This document shows positions 1 to 8,170 of a DNA stretch of 64,000 bases, piece by piece (position 1 is the first letter of the stretch; every line of letters starts with the position of its first letter). The notes under the pieces were generated by a model. It made no database searches. It saw nothing but the letters and a program-made list of their open reading frames with translations, and had not been told where the DNA came from. Source of the DNA: Nocardioides lijunqiniae. Its GTDB lineage: Bacteria; Actinomycetota; Actinomycetes; Propionibacteriales; Nocardioidaceae. Location of the stretch: assembly GCF_015024225.1 (NCBI RefSeq), contig NZ_JACJGM010000027.1, forward strand, positions 34,349 to 98,348. The letters are read 5' to 3'. Both the position numbers and the translations under genes were made by a program.

Positions 1-24
1 CACCGAAGGTCGGCGCTTGGCTAC

Positions 25-75
25 GGGGTCTCGACGGGCGCTCGTCGCTGGCGCTCCTCGCTGCTCGACCACCGG
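25..75 (-). repeat. Copy of short repeat unit B
   Basis: This ~51-bp sequence, written on the plus strand as gggtctcgacgggcgctcg through ctgctcgaccaccgg, recurs at 15094-15144, 15708-15758, 15840-15889, 15960-16009 and 25995-26045. Its ends are inverted (GGTC near the start, GACC near the end), so it can form an imperfect hairpin. It is not part of a recognisable gene. It is probably an intergenic REP-like or MITE-like element that extends to the left of the window. Confidence 0.85.
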
Positions 76-147
76 CAGAGACGCACCGCAGGTGACGCAC
101 GCCGCGGGCCGATCACCGCAGCCGCTCGACCAGCACGCCCTCGCGGT

Positions 148-174
148 CCTCACCGCTCGCGCCGTAGGGTGAGG
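148..174. promoter_or_regulatory. Inverted repeat upstream of the psp operon
   Basis: CCTCACC at 148-154 and GGTGAGG at 168-174 form a perfect 7-bp inverted repeat with a 13-nt spacer, 45 bp ahead of the pspA start. It could be an operator for the envelope-stress operon or a weak hairpin ending transcription from the left. No known binding consensus is recognised, so the role is inferred only from position. Confidence 0.25.
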
Positions 175-218
175 GGGCCACGCCGTTGTGTCCGCTCCAT
201 CTGAGAGGGATCGTCCGA

Positions 219-980
219 ATGAGCCTCATGAAGCGCGTCAGCCTGATCTTCCGGTCGAAGGCCAACACGGCCCTCGACCGCGCCGAGGACCCGCGCGAGA
301 CGCTTGACTACAGCTACCAGCGCCAGCTCGACCTCCTCTCGAAGGTACGCCGGGGCGTCGCCGACGTGGCGACGAGCCGCAAGCGCGTCGAGCTCCAGGT
401 CGCCCAGCTCGAGCAGCAGGCCGGCAAGCTCCAGTCGCAGGCCGAGAAGGCGCTGAGCATGGACCGCGAGGACCTCGCCCGCGAGGCGCTGACCCGCAAG
501 TCCGCCCTGGCCGGCCAGATCAACGACCTCAAGGTCCAGCACGCCAACCTCCAGGGCGAGGAGGAGAAGCTCACGCTGGCCCAGCAGCGCCTGCAGGCCA
601 AGGTCGAGTCCTTCCGCACCCGCAAGGAGACGATCAAGGCCAACTACACGGCCGCGGAGGCGCAGACCCGCATCGGCGAGGCCATGTCCGGCATCGGCGA
701 GGAGATGGGCGACGTCGGCATGGCGATCCAGCGCGCCGAGGACAAGACGGCCAACATGCAGGCGCGTGCGGGCGCGATCGACGAGCTCATCGCCTCCGGC
801 GCGCTCGACGACGCCTCGTCCCTCAACGCCGGCGACGACATCAGCCGCGAGCTGGAGTCGATGAGCTCGCAGTCCGACGTCGAGGCCGAGCTGGCACGCA
901 TGAAGGGGCTGTCGTCCGCGCCGGCCCCCGACGCGATCGAGGCCGGGTCGGAGCAGCCGGAGGGGGAGCAGCCGCGATGA
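219..980 (+). CDS. pspA: PspA/IM30 family envelope-stress protein
   Basis: The predicted 253-residue protein is almost entirely helical coiled coil, begins MSLMKRVSLIF and continues with the PspA/IM30 pattern of a short amphipathic N-terminus followed by long heptad-rich helices. Family members bind stressed inner-membrane surfaces and help preserve membrane integrity; they resemble ESCRT-III proteins. The ATG at 219 is preferred over an upstream in-frame start because a gagaggga ribosome-binding site lies at 203-210. The stop overlaps the next start as ATGA, indicating translational coupling with the PspAA gene. The C-terminus is Glu/Pro/Gly-rich. Family assignment is firm; the inducing signal is not visible. 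Confidence 0.93.
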   Translation: MSLMKRVSLIFRSKANTALDRAEDPRETLDYSYQRQLDLLSKVRRGVADVATSRKRVELQVAQLEQQAGKLQSQAEKALSMDREDLAREALTRKSALAGQINDLKVQHANLQGEEEKLTLAQQRLQAKVESFRTRKETIKANYTAAEAQTRIGEAMSGIGEEMGDVGMAIQRAEDKTANMQARAGAIDELIASGALDDASSLNAGDDISRELESMSSQSDVEAELARMKGLSSAPAPDAIEAGSEQPEGEQPR

Positions 981-1264
981 CCGCGCTGATCATCCGGATC
1001 CTCGGAGAGGGCCAGTACGACGTGGCCGACCACGCGATCGACAAGCTCAACGACCTCGACGCGACGCTCGAGGCGGCCGTGGAGAAGGGCGACGAGGCGT
1101 CGTTCCGCGACGCCCTCGGCGCGCTGCTCGACGGCGTGCGCACCGTCGGCGTCGCCCACCCGCTGGACTCCCTCGACGAGTCCGACCTGATCCTGCCGCC
1201 GCCCGACGCGACCATCGAGCAGGTGCGCGAGCTGCTGGCGGGCGACGGTCTGATCCCCGGCTGA
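977..1264 (+). CDS. PspA-associated protein PspAA
   Basis: A 95-residue acidic protein coupled to pspA by a 4-nt ATGA overlap. It starts MTALIIRILGEGQYDV and has a compact alpha/beta pattern with a (V)DxLNxLDxxLExAV-like helix, matching the small PspAA domain proteins that accompany PspA in Actinobacteria. These are thought to be PspA partners, but their biochemical role is not established. Position directly after pspA and before an M48 protease and a PspAB-like gene supports the call. No signal peptide or membrane segment is visible, so it should be cytoplasmic or peripheral to the membrane through PspA. Confidence 0.8.
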   Translation: MTALIIRILGEGQYDVADHAIDKLNDLDATLEAAVEKGDEASFRDALGALLDGVRTVGVAHPLDSLDESDLILPPPDATIEQVRELLAGDGLIPG

Positions 1265-1318
1265 GCGTTCGCACGGGTCGCTCAGGTGGCTCTTGGGTGG
1301 ACCGGGGAGAATGGCCCC

Positions 1319-2248
1319 ATGGCTCGCACACGGTTCGTCGGTGACTCGGGACTCACCGCCCGCATGACGCTCGTGATGTTCCTGCTCGGGGCGGTCTTCG
1401 TCGCCCTGATCGGGGGCCTCATGGTGATCCTCGGCGGTCAGGGAGGCATGGGACTCGCGGTGCTCGTCGGGCTCGCCGGCATCGGCGTCGCGATCTACCA
1501 GTGGTACTCCTCGGACAAGGTCGCGATGCGCGCGATGCGGGCCCGCGAGGTCAGCCCGCAGGAGGCCCCGGAGCTGCACGGCATGATCGACCGGCTGTGC
1601 GCGCTGGCCGACATGCCCAAGCCCCGCGTCGGCATCGCCGACTCGCGCGTGCCCAACGCCTTCGCCACCGGCCGGTCCCCGGACCGCGCGGTCGTCTGCG
1701 TCACGACCGGCATCCTGCAGACCCTCACTGCCGAGGAGCTGGAGGGGGTCCTGGCGCACGAGCTGTCCCACGTCGCCCACCGCGACGTCCTCGTGATGAC
1801 CGTCGCCTCGTCGGCCGGCATCGCTGCCGGGATGCTCACCCAGGGCGCGCAGTACGGCGCGTTCTTCGGCGGCAACCGCCGCGACAACAACAGCAACGGC
1901 CTGCCCATCTGGCTGGTCGTGCTCGTCGTCAGCCTGGTCGTCTACGCCGTCAGCTTCGTGCTGCTGCGCATCCTCTCGCGCTACCGCGAGCTGTCCGCCG
2001 ACCGCGCGGGCGCCTACCTCACGATGAAGCCCGCCGCCCTGGCCTCGGCCCTGCAGAAGATCACCGGCGAGATCAACCAGATACCGCAGAAGGACCTCCG
2101 CCAGATGGCCGCCGCGAGCGCGCTGTGCATCGCCCCGGCCGCGGCCGGCGTCTCGCTGCGCACGCTCACCTCGACCCACCCGTCGCTCGAGCAGCGCCTC
2201 GAGCAGCTCGCCAAGATCCAGGCCGAGCTCGGCCGGCCGACCGTCTGA
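1319..2248 (+). CDS. HtpX-like M48 zinc metalloprotease
   Basis: The 309-residue integral membrane peptidase has two N-terminal membrane segments (about residues 18-38 and 42-60), the zinc motif HELSH at 147-151, two further segments (about 158-178 and 196-216) and the downstream RELSADRAG helix whose Glu224 should be the third zinc ligand. This is the HtpX architecture: quality-control cleavage of damaged membrane proteins with a cytosolic active site. The ATG at 1319 follows a gggga-rich ribosome site, whereas the earlier in-frame codons look non-coding. It lies between PspAA and PspAB genes, the stress-cluster arrangement known in actinobacteria. It shares one base with the next start (TGATG). 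Confidence 0.9.
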   Translation: MARTRFVGDSGLTARMTLVMFLLGAVFVALIGGLMVILGGQGGMGLAVLVGLAGIGVAIYQWYSSDKVAMRAMRAREVSPQEAPELHGMIDRLCALADMPKPRVGIADSRVPNAFATGRSPDRAVVCVTTGILQTLTAEELEGVLAHELSHVAHRDVLVMTVASSAGIAAGMLTQGAQYGAFFGGNRRDNNSNGLPIWLVVLVVSLVVYAVSFVLLRILSRYRELSADRAGAYLTMKPAALASALQKITGEINQIPQKDLRQMAAASALCIAPAAAGVSLRTLTSTHPSLEQRLEQLAKIQAELGRPTV

Positions 2249-2820
2249 TGGGCTTCTGGCAGGCGGTCACGGGCCGCTCCCGGCCCAAGCAGGCCGACCT
2301 CGACGCGCTGTTCCTCATCCCCAGCGCCGCGATCACGCTGCAGACCACCATCGGGCTCACGCCCACCGGGGTCGGCTCGGTCTGCTACCGGGCGGCCGAC
2401 GGGGCCGGCTTCGCCGACACCCAGAAGGACGTCGTCTCGTTGATCACCGGCGCGGTCGACGCGCCGGAGGTCGAGGTCTCCGGCGACGGCTTCGGCTTCA
2501 CCTGGCTGACCGTGCACCGCGAGCCCGACGACGTCGGGGGGCTCTGCACCGACCTGCACGCGGTCAACACGACGTTGGAGGCGGAGGGGTTCGGCCCCTC
2601 GCTGCTGTGCTCCCTCGTGCCGTTCGCCGACTCCGCCGGCCGTCGGATCGGTCTGGTCTACCTCTACAAGCAGTCGTCGTTCTACGCCTTCGCCCCGACC
2701 GGACCGCAGCAGCGGGACAACCTGCTGGAGATCCAGGTGCGCGACACCCTCGCCTCCGAGATCCCGATGGAGCAGGACCTCTCCCGGTGGCTGGCCGTCT
2801 GGGGCGCCCCCGGCCTCTGA
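2248..2820 (+). CDS. PspA-associated protein PspAB
   Basis: A 190-residue soluble protein whose ATG overlaps the protease stop by one base (TGATG). It begins MGFWQAVTGRSRPKQADLDA, has a leucine-rich helix then mixed alpha/beta sequence, no signal peptide and no membrane helix. Sequence character and context match the PspAB family that follows PspA, PspAA and an M48 peptidase in many actinobacterial genomes. Its molecular function is unknown. Four consecutive coupled genes argue for one transcript starting near 200. Confidence 0.75.
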   Translation: MGFWQAVTGRSRPKQADLDALFLIPSAAITLQTTIGLTPTGVGSVCYRAADGAGFADTQKDVVSLITGAVDAPEVEVSGDGFGFTWLTVHREPDDVGGLCTDLHAVNTTLEAEGFGPSLLCSLVPFADSAGRRIGLVYLYKQSSFYAFAPTGPQQRDNLLEIQVRDTLASEIPMEQDLSRWLAVWGAPGL

Positions 2821-2861
2821 GGACCGCCCGTTCCCGCACGAAAGGATGGGAGACTCCTGGG

Positions 2862-4046
2862 ATGACGACCAGCACTCTCGAGGACCAGCGACGCGCGGCA
2901 GGCATCGCGGCCTACGACCTGCTCGAGCGGCCGCCCCGGCGCGACCTGGTCGCCCTGGTCGAGCTCGCGGCGCTGGTGTGCGACGTCCCGATGGCCACGA
3001 TCAACCTGATCACCGACGCCCACCAGCACCAGGTGGCTGCGGTCGGCTTCGACGCCTCGGTGTGCCGGCGCGAGGACTCCATGTGCGCGGCGGTGCTGGA
3101 CGCCGACACCCCGATCGTTGTCACCGACGCGCGGCTGGACCCCCGTTTCCAGGACAACCCGTTCGTCACGGGCGCGATCGGCGACGTGCGCTTCTACGCC
3201 TCGCACAAGCTCGTGACGCCCGCGGGCATCGCCATCGGCACCCTGTGCGTGTTCGACACCGAGCCGCGTGCGCTCGACACCCAGCAGGTGGGCGCGCTCG
3301 CGACCCTCGCCGACCGGGTCGTCGACGTCCTGGAGCTCTCGCTCACGACCAAGCGCCTGGCCGAGACCCTGTCGCAGGTCGAGGACTCCAACCAGCGGCT
3401 GGCGTCGTTCGCCGGTCAGGTCAGCCACGACCTGAAGTCGCCGCTGACCAGCGTCACCATGTCGCTGGAGCTCGTGCACGACCACCTCACCGAGGGCGCC
3501 GACCCCCAGGAGGCCCGGTGGCTGGTCGACCGTGCGCTCCAGGGCTCGCAGCGCATGGCCCTGCTGATCGACGACGTCCTCGACTTCGCCCGCGTGAGCG
3601 GCTCCCTCAAGCTCACGTCGGTCGACGTCGGCGCCCTGCTGGGTGACGTGCGCGTCGACCTCGAGTCGGCTCTCGCCGACGTGCGGCTCGAGGCGGGGCC
3701 GCTCCCGACCGTCCCGGGCGACGAGGTCCAGCTCCGCGCCCTGCTGCAGAACCTCGTCGGCAACGCCGCCAAGTTCCGGGTCGCCGGCCGTCCGCCGGTG
3801 GTACGGGTCGGGGCTCGTCCCACCGCCGGCGGCTGGCGGATCGAGGTCACCGACAACGGGCCGGGCGTCCCGGCCGGCGACCGCGAGCGGGTCTTCCTGC
3901 CGCTGGCACGGGCCGCGAGCAGCGTCGACGGCTCCGGCATCGGGCTGGCGACCTGCCGGCGGATCGTCGAGGCCCACGGCGGAGCCATCGGGCTCGACGA
4001 GGCCGATGGCGGCGGCACCGTCGCGTGGTTCGAGCTGCCCCAGTGA
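2862..4046 (+). CDS. GAF-domain sensor histidine kinase
   Basis: A 394-residue soluble kinase. Residues about 25-160 form a GAF-like sensor with a (C)RREDSMC segment and FYASHKLVTPAGIAIGTLCV pattern typical of this class; a HisKA helix follows with phosphoacceptor His189 in QVSHDLKSPL; the ATPase part carries the N box (LLQNLVGNAAKF), a DNGPGVP G1 box and GSGIGLATCRRIVEAHGG. No transmembrane segment is seen, so it should sense a cytosolic signal. The ATG at 2862 has an aaaggatgggag ribosome site. No response regulator is adjacent; it follows the psp cluster by 41 bp and may be cotranscribed with it. The partner is unknown. Confidence 0.9.
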   Translation: MTTSTLEDQRRAAGIAAYDLLERPPRRDLVALVELAALVCDVPMATINLITDAHQHQVAAVGFDASVCRREDSMCAAVLDADTPIVVTDARLDPRFQDNPFVTGAIGDVRFYASHKLVTPAGIAIGTLCVFDTEPRALDTQQVGALATLADRVVDVLELSLTTKRLAETLSQVEDSNQRLASFAGQVSHDLKSPLTSVTMSLELVHDHLTEGADPQEARWLVDRALQGSQRMALLIDDVLDFARVSGSLKLTSVDVGALLGDVRVDLESALADVRLEAGPLPTVPGDEVQLRALLQNLVGNAAKFRVAGRPPVVRVGARPTAGGWRIEVTDNGPGVPAGDRERVFLPLARAASSVDGSGIGLATCRRIVEAHGGAIGLDEADGGGTVAWFELPQ

Positions 4047-4080
4047 CGGGGGAGTGACGGCGGAGTGACGGGGGCCCGGG

Positions 4081-5274
4081 TCAGTCCTTGTGGGACTTGC
4101 CGGGCAGGTCGAGCATCCGCTGCAGCGCGACGAGCGCGTCGCGCTCGGTGTCGTCGTCGACGTCGATCTGGTTGACCACGATCCCGTTGACCAGCGACTC
4201 CAGCGCCCACACCAGGTGCGGGAGGTCGATCCGGTTCATCGTGGAGCAGTAGCAGACGTTCTTCTCGAGAAAGACGATGTTCTTGTCCGGGTGGTCCTGC
4301 GCGAGCCGCTTCACGAGGTTCAGCTCGGTGCCGATCGCCCAGGTGGAGCCGGCAGGCGCCGCCTCGATCGTCTTGATGATGAACTCCGTCGACCCCACCA
4401 GGTCGGCCTTGAGCACGACCTCGTGCGTGCACTCGGGGTGCACCAGGATCTGGATGTCCGGCACGGTGGCGCGCAGGGTGTCGATGACCTCGGGGGAGAA
4501 GCGGCCGTGCACCGAGCAGTGGCCCTTCCACAGGATCATCGTCGCGTCGACCAGCTGCTGCTGCGTCAGGCCGCCGTTGGGCTTCTGCGGGTCCCACACG
4601 ACGCAGTCGTCGAGGGTGAGGCCCATCTTCAGCACGGCGGTGTTGCGACCGAGGTGCTGGTCGGGGAAGAAGAGCACCTTGCGCCCGGGGCCGCCGGCCT
4701 CGAGGGGCTGCTTCTGGTCGAAGGCCCACTCCAGCGCGGTCTCGGCGTTGGAGGAGGTGCACACGATGCCGCCGTTGCGGCCGCAGAACGCCTTGATGTC
4801 GGCGCTGGAGTTCATGTAGGTCACCGGGACGACGGCGTCCTGGACGCCGGCCTCGGCGAGCGCGTCCCAGGCGTCCTCGACCTGGGAGAGCACGGCCATG
4901 TCGGCCATGGAGCACCCGGCGGAGAGGTCGGGCAGCACCACGCGCTGGTGCGGGCCGGTGAGGATGTCGGCCGACTCGGCCATGAAGTGGACGCCGCAGA
5001 AGACGATGTACTCGGCCTCGGGGCGCCCGGCCGCGTCGCGGGCCAGCTTGAACGAGTCGCCGGTGACGTCGGCGAACTGGATGACCTCGTCGCGCTGGTA
5101 GTGGTGGCCGAGCACGAACACGCGCTCGCCCAGCGCCTCCTTCGCGGCCCGGGCTCGGGCGACGAGCGAGGGGTCGGAGGTCTCGGGCAGGTCGCCCGGG
5201 CACTCGACGCCCCGCTCGGAGGAGAGGTCGACCCCGCGGCCGAGCGGCAGGAGGGGCAGGTCGACGGTCGTCAT
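4081..5274 (-). CDS. nadA: Quinolinate synthase A
   Basis: NadA condenses iminoaspartate with dihydroxyacetone phosphate to quinolinate in NAD biosynthesis, using a [4Fe-4S] cluster held by three cysteines. The 397-residue protein shows the expected VLGHHYQRDEVIQFAD start, FCGVHFMAESADIL with the first Cys, VCTSSNAETA with the second and VCYCSTMNRIDLPHL with the third. Length fits the longer actinobacterial class. The usual partners nadB and nadC are not adjacent, so this copy is transcribed alone, convergent with the kinase gene to its left (34 bp apart). Confidence 0.96.
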   Translation of the reverse strand: MTTVDLPLLPLGRGVDLSSERGVECPGDLPETSDPSLVARARAAKEALGERVFVLGHHYQRDEVIQFADVTGDSFKLARDAAGRPEAEYIVFCGVHFMAESADILTGPHQRVVLPDLSAGCSMADMAVLSQVEDAWDALAEAGVQDAVVPVTYMNSSADIKAFCGRNGGIVCTSSNAETALEWAFDQKQPLEAGGPGRKVLFFPDQHLGRNTAVLKMGLTLDDCVVWDPQKPNGGLTQQQLVDATMILWKGHCSVHGRFSPEVIDTLRATVPDIQILVHPECTHEVVLKADLVGSTEFIIKTIEAAPAGSTWAIGTELNLVKRLAQDHPDKNIVFLEKNVCYCSTMNRIDLPHLVWALESLVNGIVVNQIDVDDDTERDALVALQRMLDLPGKSHKD

Positions 5275-5304
5275 GGCACCGATCCTAGTTCGCTGGGAGG
5301 TCCG

Positions 5305-6186
5305 CTAGAGCAGGGCACCGGAGTGAACGTACGGCGACGGCGGGCTCATTCCCCGCAGTCCGAGGTAGCCCTCGGAGTGCAGCTCGAGGCGCGCGGCCAT
5401 CCCCACGTCGATCGCCCACTCGTTGGCGGCCGTGACGTGGGCGATCGTCTGCTCCGCCGGACCGTCCGCGACCGCCGCCCAGAGCAGCCGCGTGGCGGTC
5501 GCGCGCGTGGTCGCCGCGAGCAGCTGGACGGCCCCGCTGCCGTCGACGTAGGCGTAGCCGGAGCCCGTGGTCGAGTCGGACACGAGGGGGCGCCAGAGCC
5601 GCTGCATCAGCGGGTGGTCGGGGCCGTGCGCCGCGTCGCGCACCTGGCGGTCGATCGAGTCCATCAGGTCGGTGTCGGAGGCCGAGCCCTCACGCACCCG
5701 TTCGACGACCGGGATCGCCGAGCGGTCGACGGTGCCGGTGAGGTGCATCTGCGGGTGCAGCGTGAAGCCGGCCAGCCGGTAGCGCCGCGCCGACCTCGGG
5801 TCGCTGCCCGCCGACAGCATCCCGCGCAGGCAGCCCCGCCCGTGGTGCAGGGCCGCCTCCAGCAGCTGGCGGCCGATCCCGCGCGACTGCAGCCCCGGCC
5901 GCACGGCGTACGTCGCCAGGCACCAGGTCTTGTCGCGGACGAACGACGTCGCCATGCCGATCAGGCCGCTGTCGTCGTCGGCCACCCAGCAGCCGCCGGG
6001 GTCGGTCTCCAGGAGGTGCCGGGTGCGGAGCAGCCACGCCTCGCGCCGCGCGGGCGGGCGCAGCTCGGGATCGGGCGCGTCGCGGCGCTGCATCCTCCGG
6101 TCGAGGTCGAGGAAGCTCTCGGCGCTGAGGCGCTCGGCGTCCGCGACGTCCTCGGGCCGCATCGGGCGGATCGTCACCTCGGTCAC
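5305..6186 (-). CDS. GNAT family N-acetyltransferase
   Basis: A 293-residue protein with an N-terminal GNAT domain: VTIRPMRPEDVADAERLS start, then acetyl-CoA-binding motif A around YAVRPGLQSRGIGRQLLEAAL. The C-terminal half (about 150-293) looks like a second, divergent GNAT-like fold with no clear motif A. Family members move an acetyl group from acetyl-CoA to an amine; the substrate cannot be read from sequence. It lies 30 bp upstream of nadA on the same strand and may share its transcript, although a functional link is not obvious. Confidence 0.85.
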   Translation of the reverse strand: MTEVTIRPMRPEDVADAERLSAESFLDLDRRMQRRDAPDPELRPPARREAWLLRTRHLLETDPGGCWVADDDSGLIGMATSFVRDKTWCLATYAVRPGLQSRGIGRQLLEAALHHGRGCLRGMLSAGSDPRSARRYRLAGFTLHPQMHLTGTVDRSAIPVVERVREGSASDTDLMDSIDRQVRDAAHGPDHPLMQRLWRPLVSDSTTGSGYAYVDGSGAVQLLAATTRATATRLLWAAVADGPAEQTIAHVTAANEWAIDVGMAARLELHSEGYLGLRGMSPPSPYVHSGALL

Positions 6187-6220
6187 GTGACGAGCCTAGG
6201 TCTCGGTCAGGATGGGCCGC

Positions 6221-7318
6221 ATGCGAGTTCTGGTGGCGCCCGACAAGTTCGCCGGCACGTTGACGGCGGTGGAGGCGGCGCGTGCCATCGCCGAGGGCTG
6301 GGCCCGGCGGGCGCCCGCCGACGAGCTGGATCTCGCTCCGATGTCGGACGGGGGCCCGGGCTTCGTCGACGTGCTGCACGCGAGCCTCGGCGGGGAGCTG
6401 CTCGCGGTCACGGTCAGCGGCCCGTTCGGCGCGCCGACGCCCGCGACCGTCCTGGTGGTCGGGGACACCGCCTACGTCGAGACCGCCCAGGCCTGCGGGC
6501 AGCCGCTCGTGGCGGGGCAGGACGTCGAGCGCGCCAGCACCGTCGGCGTCGGCGAGCTGCTGCTGGCCGCCGCCGGGACCGGCGCCACGACGGTGGTCGT
6601 GGGCCTGGGCGGCAGCGGCACCAACGACGGGGGAGCCGGCCTGCTCGCGGCGCTGGGCGCCACCTCCAACGGGGTGCTCGACGGCGGTCCCGCCGCTCTC
6701 GCCGGCCTCACGGAGGTCGACCTCGGCCCCGCGCGCGAGCGCGTGGCCGGCCTGAGGCTGGTGGCCGCCACCGACGTGGACATCCCCCTGGCCGGGCTCT
6801 TCGGGGCGACCAAGGCGTTCGGGGCGCAACGCGGCATCGCCGAGGACCGGCTCCTGACGGTGGACGGCTGGCTGGAGGCCCTCGCGGTCGCCACCGACCG
6901 TCGTACGGCGCTGGACAAGGGCGCCGGTGCGGCGGGCGGGCTCGGCTTCGCGCTGCTGTGCCTCGGGGCCGTCCGCGAGCCCGGCATCGCGCTGGTGGCC
7001 GCGGCCGTCGGTCTCGCCGACCGGGCACGGACCGCCGACCTGGTCCTGACCGGGGAGGGCGCCTTCGACTTCTCCAGCCGCTCCGGCAAGGTGCCCTACG
7101 GCGTGGCCGAGGTGGCGCAGCAGGCGCTGCGCCCGTGCGTGGCGCTGGCCGGCCAGGTGCTCGTCGGCTCCCGCGAGATGCGCGCGCTCGGCGTCGAGTC
7201 GGCGTACTCGCTGGTCGACCTGGTGGGCGATGAGCGTGCCTTCGCCGACCCGGCCGGCTCCCTGGCCGCGCTCGCGGAGCGCGTCGCGCGCACCTGGTCT
7301 CCTCGAACAGAGGAATAA
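6221..7318 (+). CDS. Glycerate kinase
   Basis: A 365-residue GarK/GlxK-type glycerate 2- or 3-kinase that phosphorylates glycerate with ATP. The N-terminal MRVLVAPDKFAGTLTAVEAA, the GLGGSGTNDGGAGLLAALGA phosphate-binding segment and GALDKGAGAAGGLGFAL-like region are family hallmarks. The ATG at 6221 is preferred because an aggatggg stretch sits just upstream; ATG 6212 would add three residues. Its M. tuberculosis equivalent (Rv2205c) also lies next to a HesB gene. It is divergently transcribed from the GNAT gene. Confidence 0.93.
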   Translation: MRVLVAPDKFAGTLTAVEAARAIAEGWARRAPADELDLAPMSDGGPGFVDVLHASLGGELLAVTVSGPFGAPTPATVLVVGDTAYVETAQACGQPLVAGQDVERASTVGVGELLLAAAGTGATTVVVGLGGSGTNDGGAGLLAALGATSNGVLDGGPAALAGLTEVDLGPARERVAGLRLVAATDVDIPLAGLFGATKAFGAQRGIAEDRLLTVDGWLEALAVATDRRTALDKGAGAAGGLGFALLCLGAVREPGIALVAAAVGLADRARTADLVLTGEGAFDFSSRSGKVPYGVAEVAQQALRPCVALAGQVLVGSREMRALGVESAYSLVDLVGDERAFADPAGSLAALAERVARTWSPRTEE

Positions 7319-7323
7319 CCGGG

Positions 7324-7362
7324 CGTGTGCGACGATTGGAACCGGTAAGAAACCCGCACACG
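7324..7362. promoter_or_regulatory. Inverted repeat in the leader before the HesB gene
   Basis: CGTGTGCG at 7324-7331 and CGCACACG at 7355-7362 are perfect 8-bp inverted copies 23 nt apart, placed between the glycerate kinase stop and the erpA-like ATG at 7379. It could form a hairpin in the leader RNA, act as an operator, or terminate the upstream transcript; no T tract follows. No known Fe-S regulator consensus is recognised. Confidence 0.35.
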
Positions 7363-7378
7363 GACTGGGAGTCACCAC

Positions 7379-7741
7379 ATGACCGAGCAGGTCGAGACCA
7401 CCACAGAGCGCCGCACCGACCAGATCAACCTGAGCCCGGTCGCCGCTGCGAAGGTGCAGAGCCTTCTCGCGCAGGAGGGTCGTGACGACCTCCAGCTGCG
7501 CATCTCGGTGCAGCCCGGCGGTTGCAGCGGCCTGCGCTACCAGCTGTTCTTCGACGAGCGCAGCCTCGACGGTGACGTCGTCACCGACTTCGACAGCGTC
7601 AGCGTCGTGGTCGACCGGATGAGCGTCCCCTACCTCAACGGCGCGATGATCGACTTCGTCGACAGCATCGAGAAGCAGGGCTTCACGATCGACAACCCCA
7701 ACGCCACGGGCTCGTGCGCGTGTGGAGACTCGTTCCACTGA
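7379..7741 (+). CDS. erpA: A-type iron-sulfur carrier (HesB/IscA family)
   Basis: The 120-residue protein ends with the ligand pattern GSCACGDSFH (Cys113, Cys115) and has the first Cys at 49 in VQPGGCSGLRYQL, the three conserved cysteines of A-type carriers. They receive Fe-S clusters from a scaffold and pass them to target apoproteins. Being next to the respiratory chain genes, which need Fe-S and heme centres, is consistent with supply of the Rieske protein, though not proof. A gggag ribosome site precedes the ATG. The equivalent M. tuberculosis gene is Rv2204c. Confidence 0.93.
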   Translation: MTEQVETTTERRTDQINLSPVAAAKVQSLLAQEGRDDLQLRISVQPGGCSGLRYQLFFDERSLDGDVVTDFDSVSVVVDRMSVPYLNGAMIDFVDSIEKQGFTIDNPNATGSCACGDSFH

Positions 7742-7789
7742 TCGCAGCCGCCGATCCCTCGGCAGCAGCAGCCTGACGCACCAAGCAAC

Positions 7790-7818
7790 AGCCCCCCGCC
7801 GGTCACCGGCGGGGGGCT
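7790..7818 (+). terminator. Rho-independent-type terminator of the HesB gene
   Basis: AGCCCCCCGCCGGT at 7790-7803 is complementary to ACCGGCGGGGGGCT at 7805-7818, realistically a 12-bp GC stem with a 5-nt loop. It begins 49 bp after the HesB stop. Only a short gttcggtct stretch follows, as is usual for terminators in very GC-rich genomes. It can stop transcripts in both directions. Confidence 0.8.
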
Positions 7819-7876
7819 GTTCGGTCTCAACAGGCCTGAGGGAGAGGAGGGGTCGGCCTGTCGAGGGTTGGGGGGA

Positions 7877-8107
7877 TCAGTCGAGATGGAGCTGCAGCGC
7901 ATTGGCGAGGCGGGTCGCCGCGTCGGAGATCCGGATCTCGCGCTTGGGGACCTCGCGGGGGAAGTCGGCGAACAGGATGCTCGGCGCGGGCCGCGAGGCG
8001 TCGCGGGCGACGCGCTCGAGCCGCGACTCGAGGCGCAGGTTGCGGCCCGCCGCCTCGCAGTCGGCGCGCATCTGCTGGGGGCTGGTGAGCTCCTCGTACG
8101 GCGTCAT
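7877..8107 (-). CDS. Small hypothetical protein
   Basis: A 76-residue, charged, mostly helical protein starting MTPYEELTSPQQMRADCEAAG. No domain is recognised and no signal peptide or membrane segment is seen. Codon third positions are GC-rich as in neighbouring genes, and the frame is open across the whole space between the terminator and the divergent PfkB-kinase gene. A weak GAGG precedes the ATG. It may be a conserved actinobacterial orphan, but without a search the coding call rests on composition and position. Confidence 0.55.
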   Translation of the reverse strand: MTPYEELTSPQQMRADCEAAGRNLRLESRLERVARDASRPAPSILFADFPREVPKREIRISDAATRLANALQLHLD

Positions 8108-8170
8108 GCCTCGACGCTATTGGCTACTCCCGCGTAGCCCCAGCAGTACCCGTCGGTAGTGTTCCGTGTC

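Noticed and set aside
644..2179. 511-codon minus-strand frame over pspA, PspAA and the M48 protease
   Set aside because: Low-complexity shadow of three well-supported, coupled genes.
4036..4080. Tandem gtgacggnggga repeats after the histidine kinase
   Set aside because: Only three short imperfect copies that include the stop codon; most likely slippage in GC-rich sequence and not a regulatory element.
4090..7233. 1047-codon open frame on the plus strand across nadA and the GNAT gene
   Set aside because: It is antisense to nadA and the GNAT gene, whose catalytic motifs are intact; its product is an Arg/Gly/Val-rich low-complexity sequence typical of shadow frames in GC-rich DNA.
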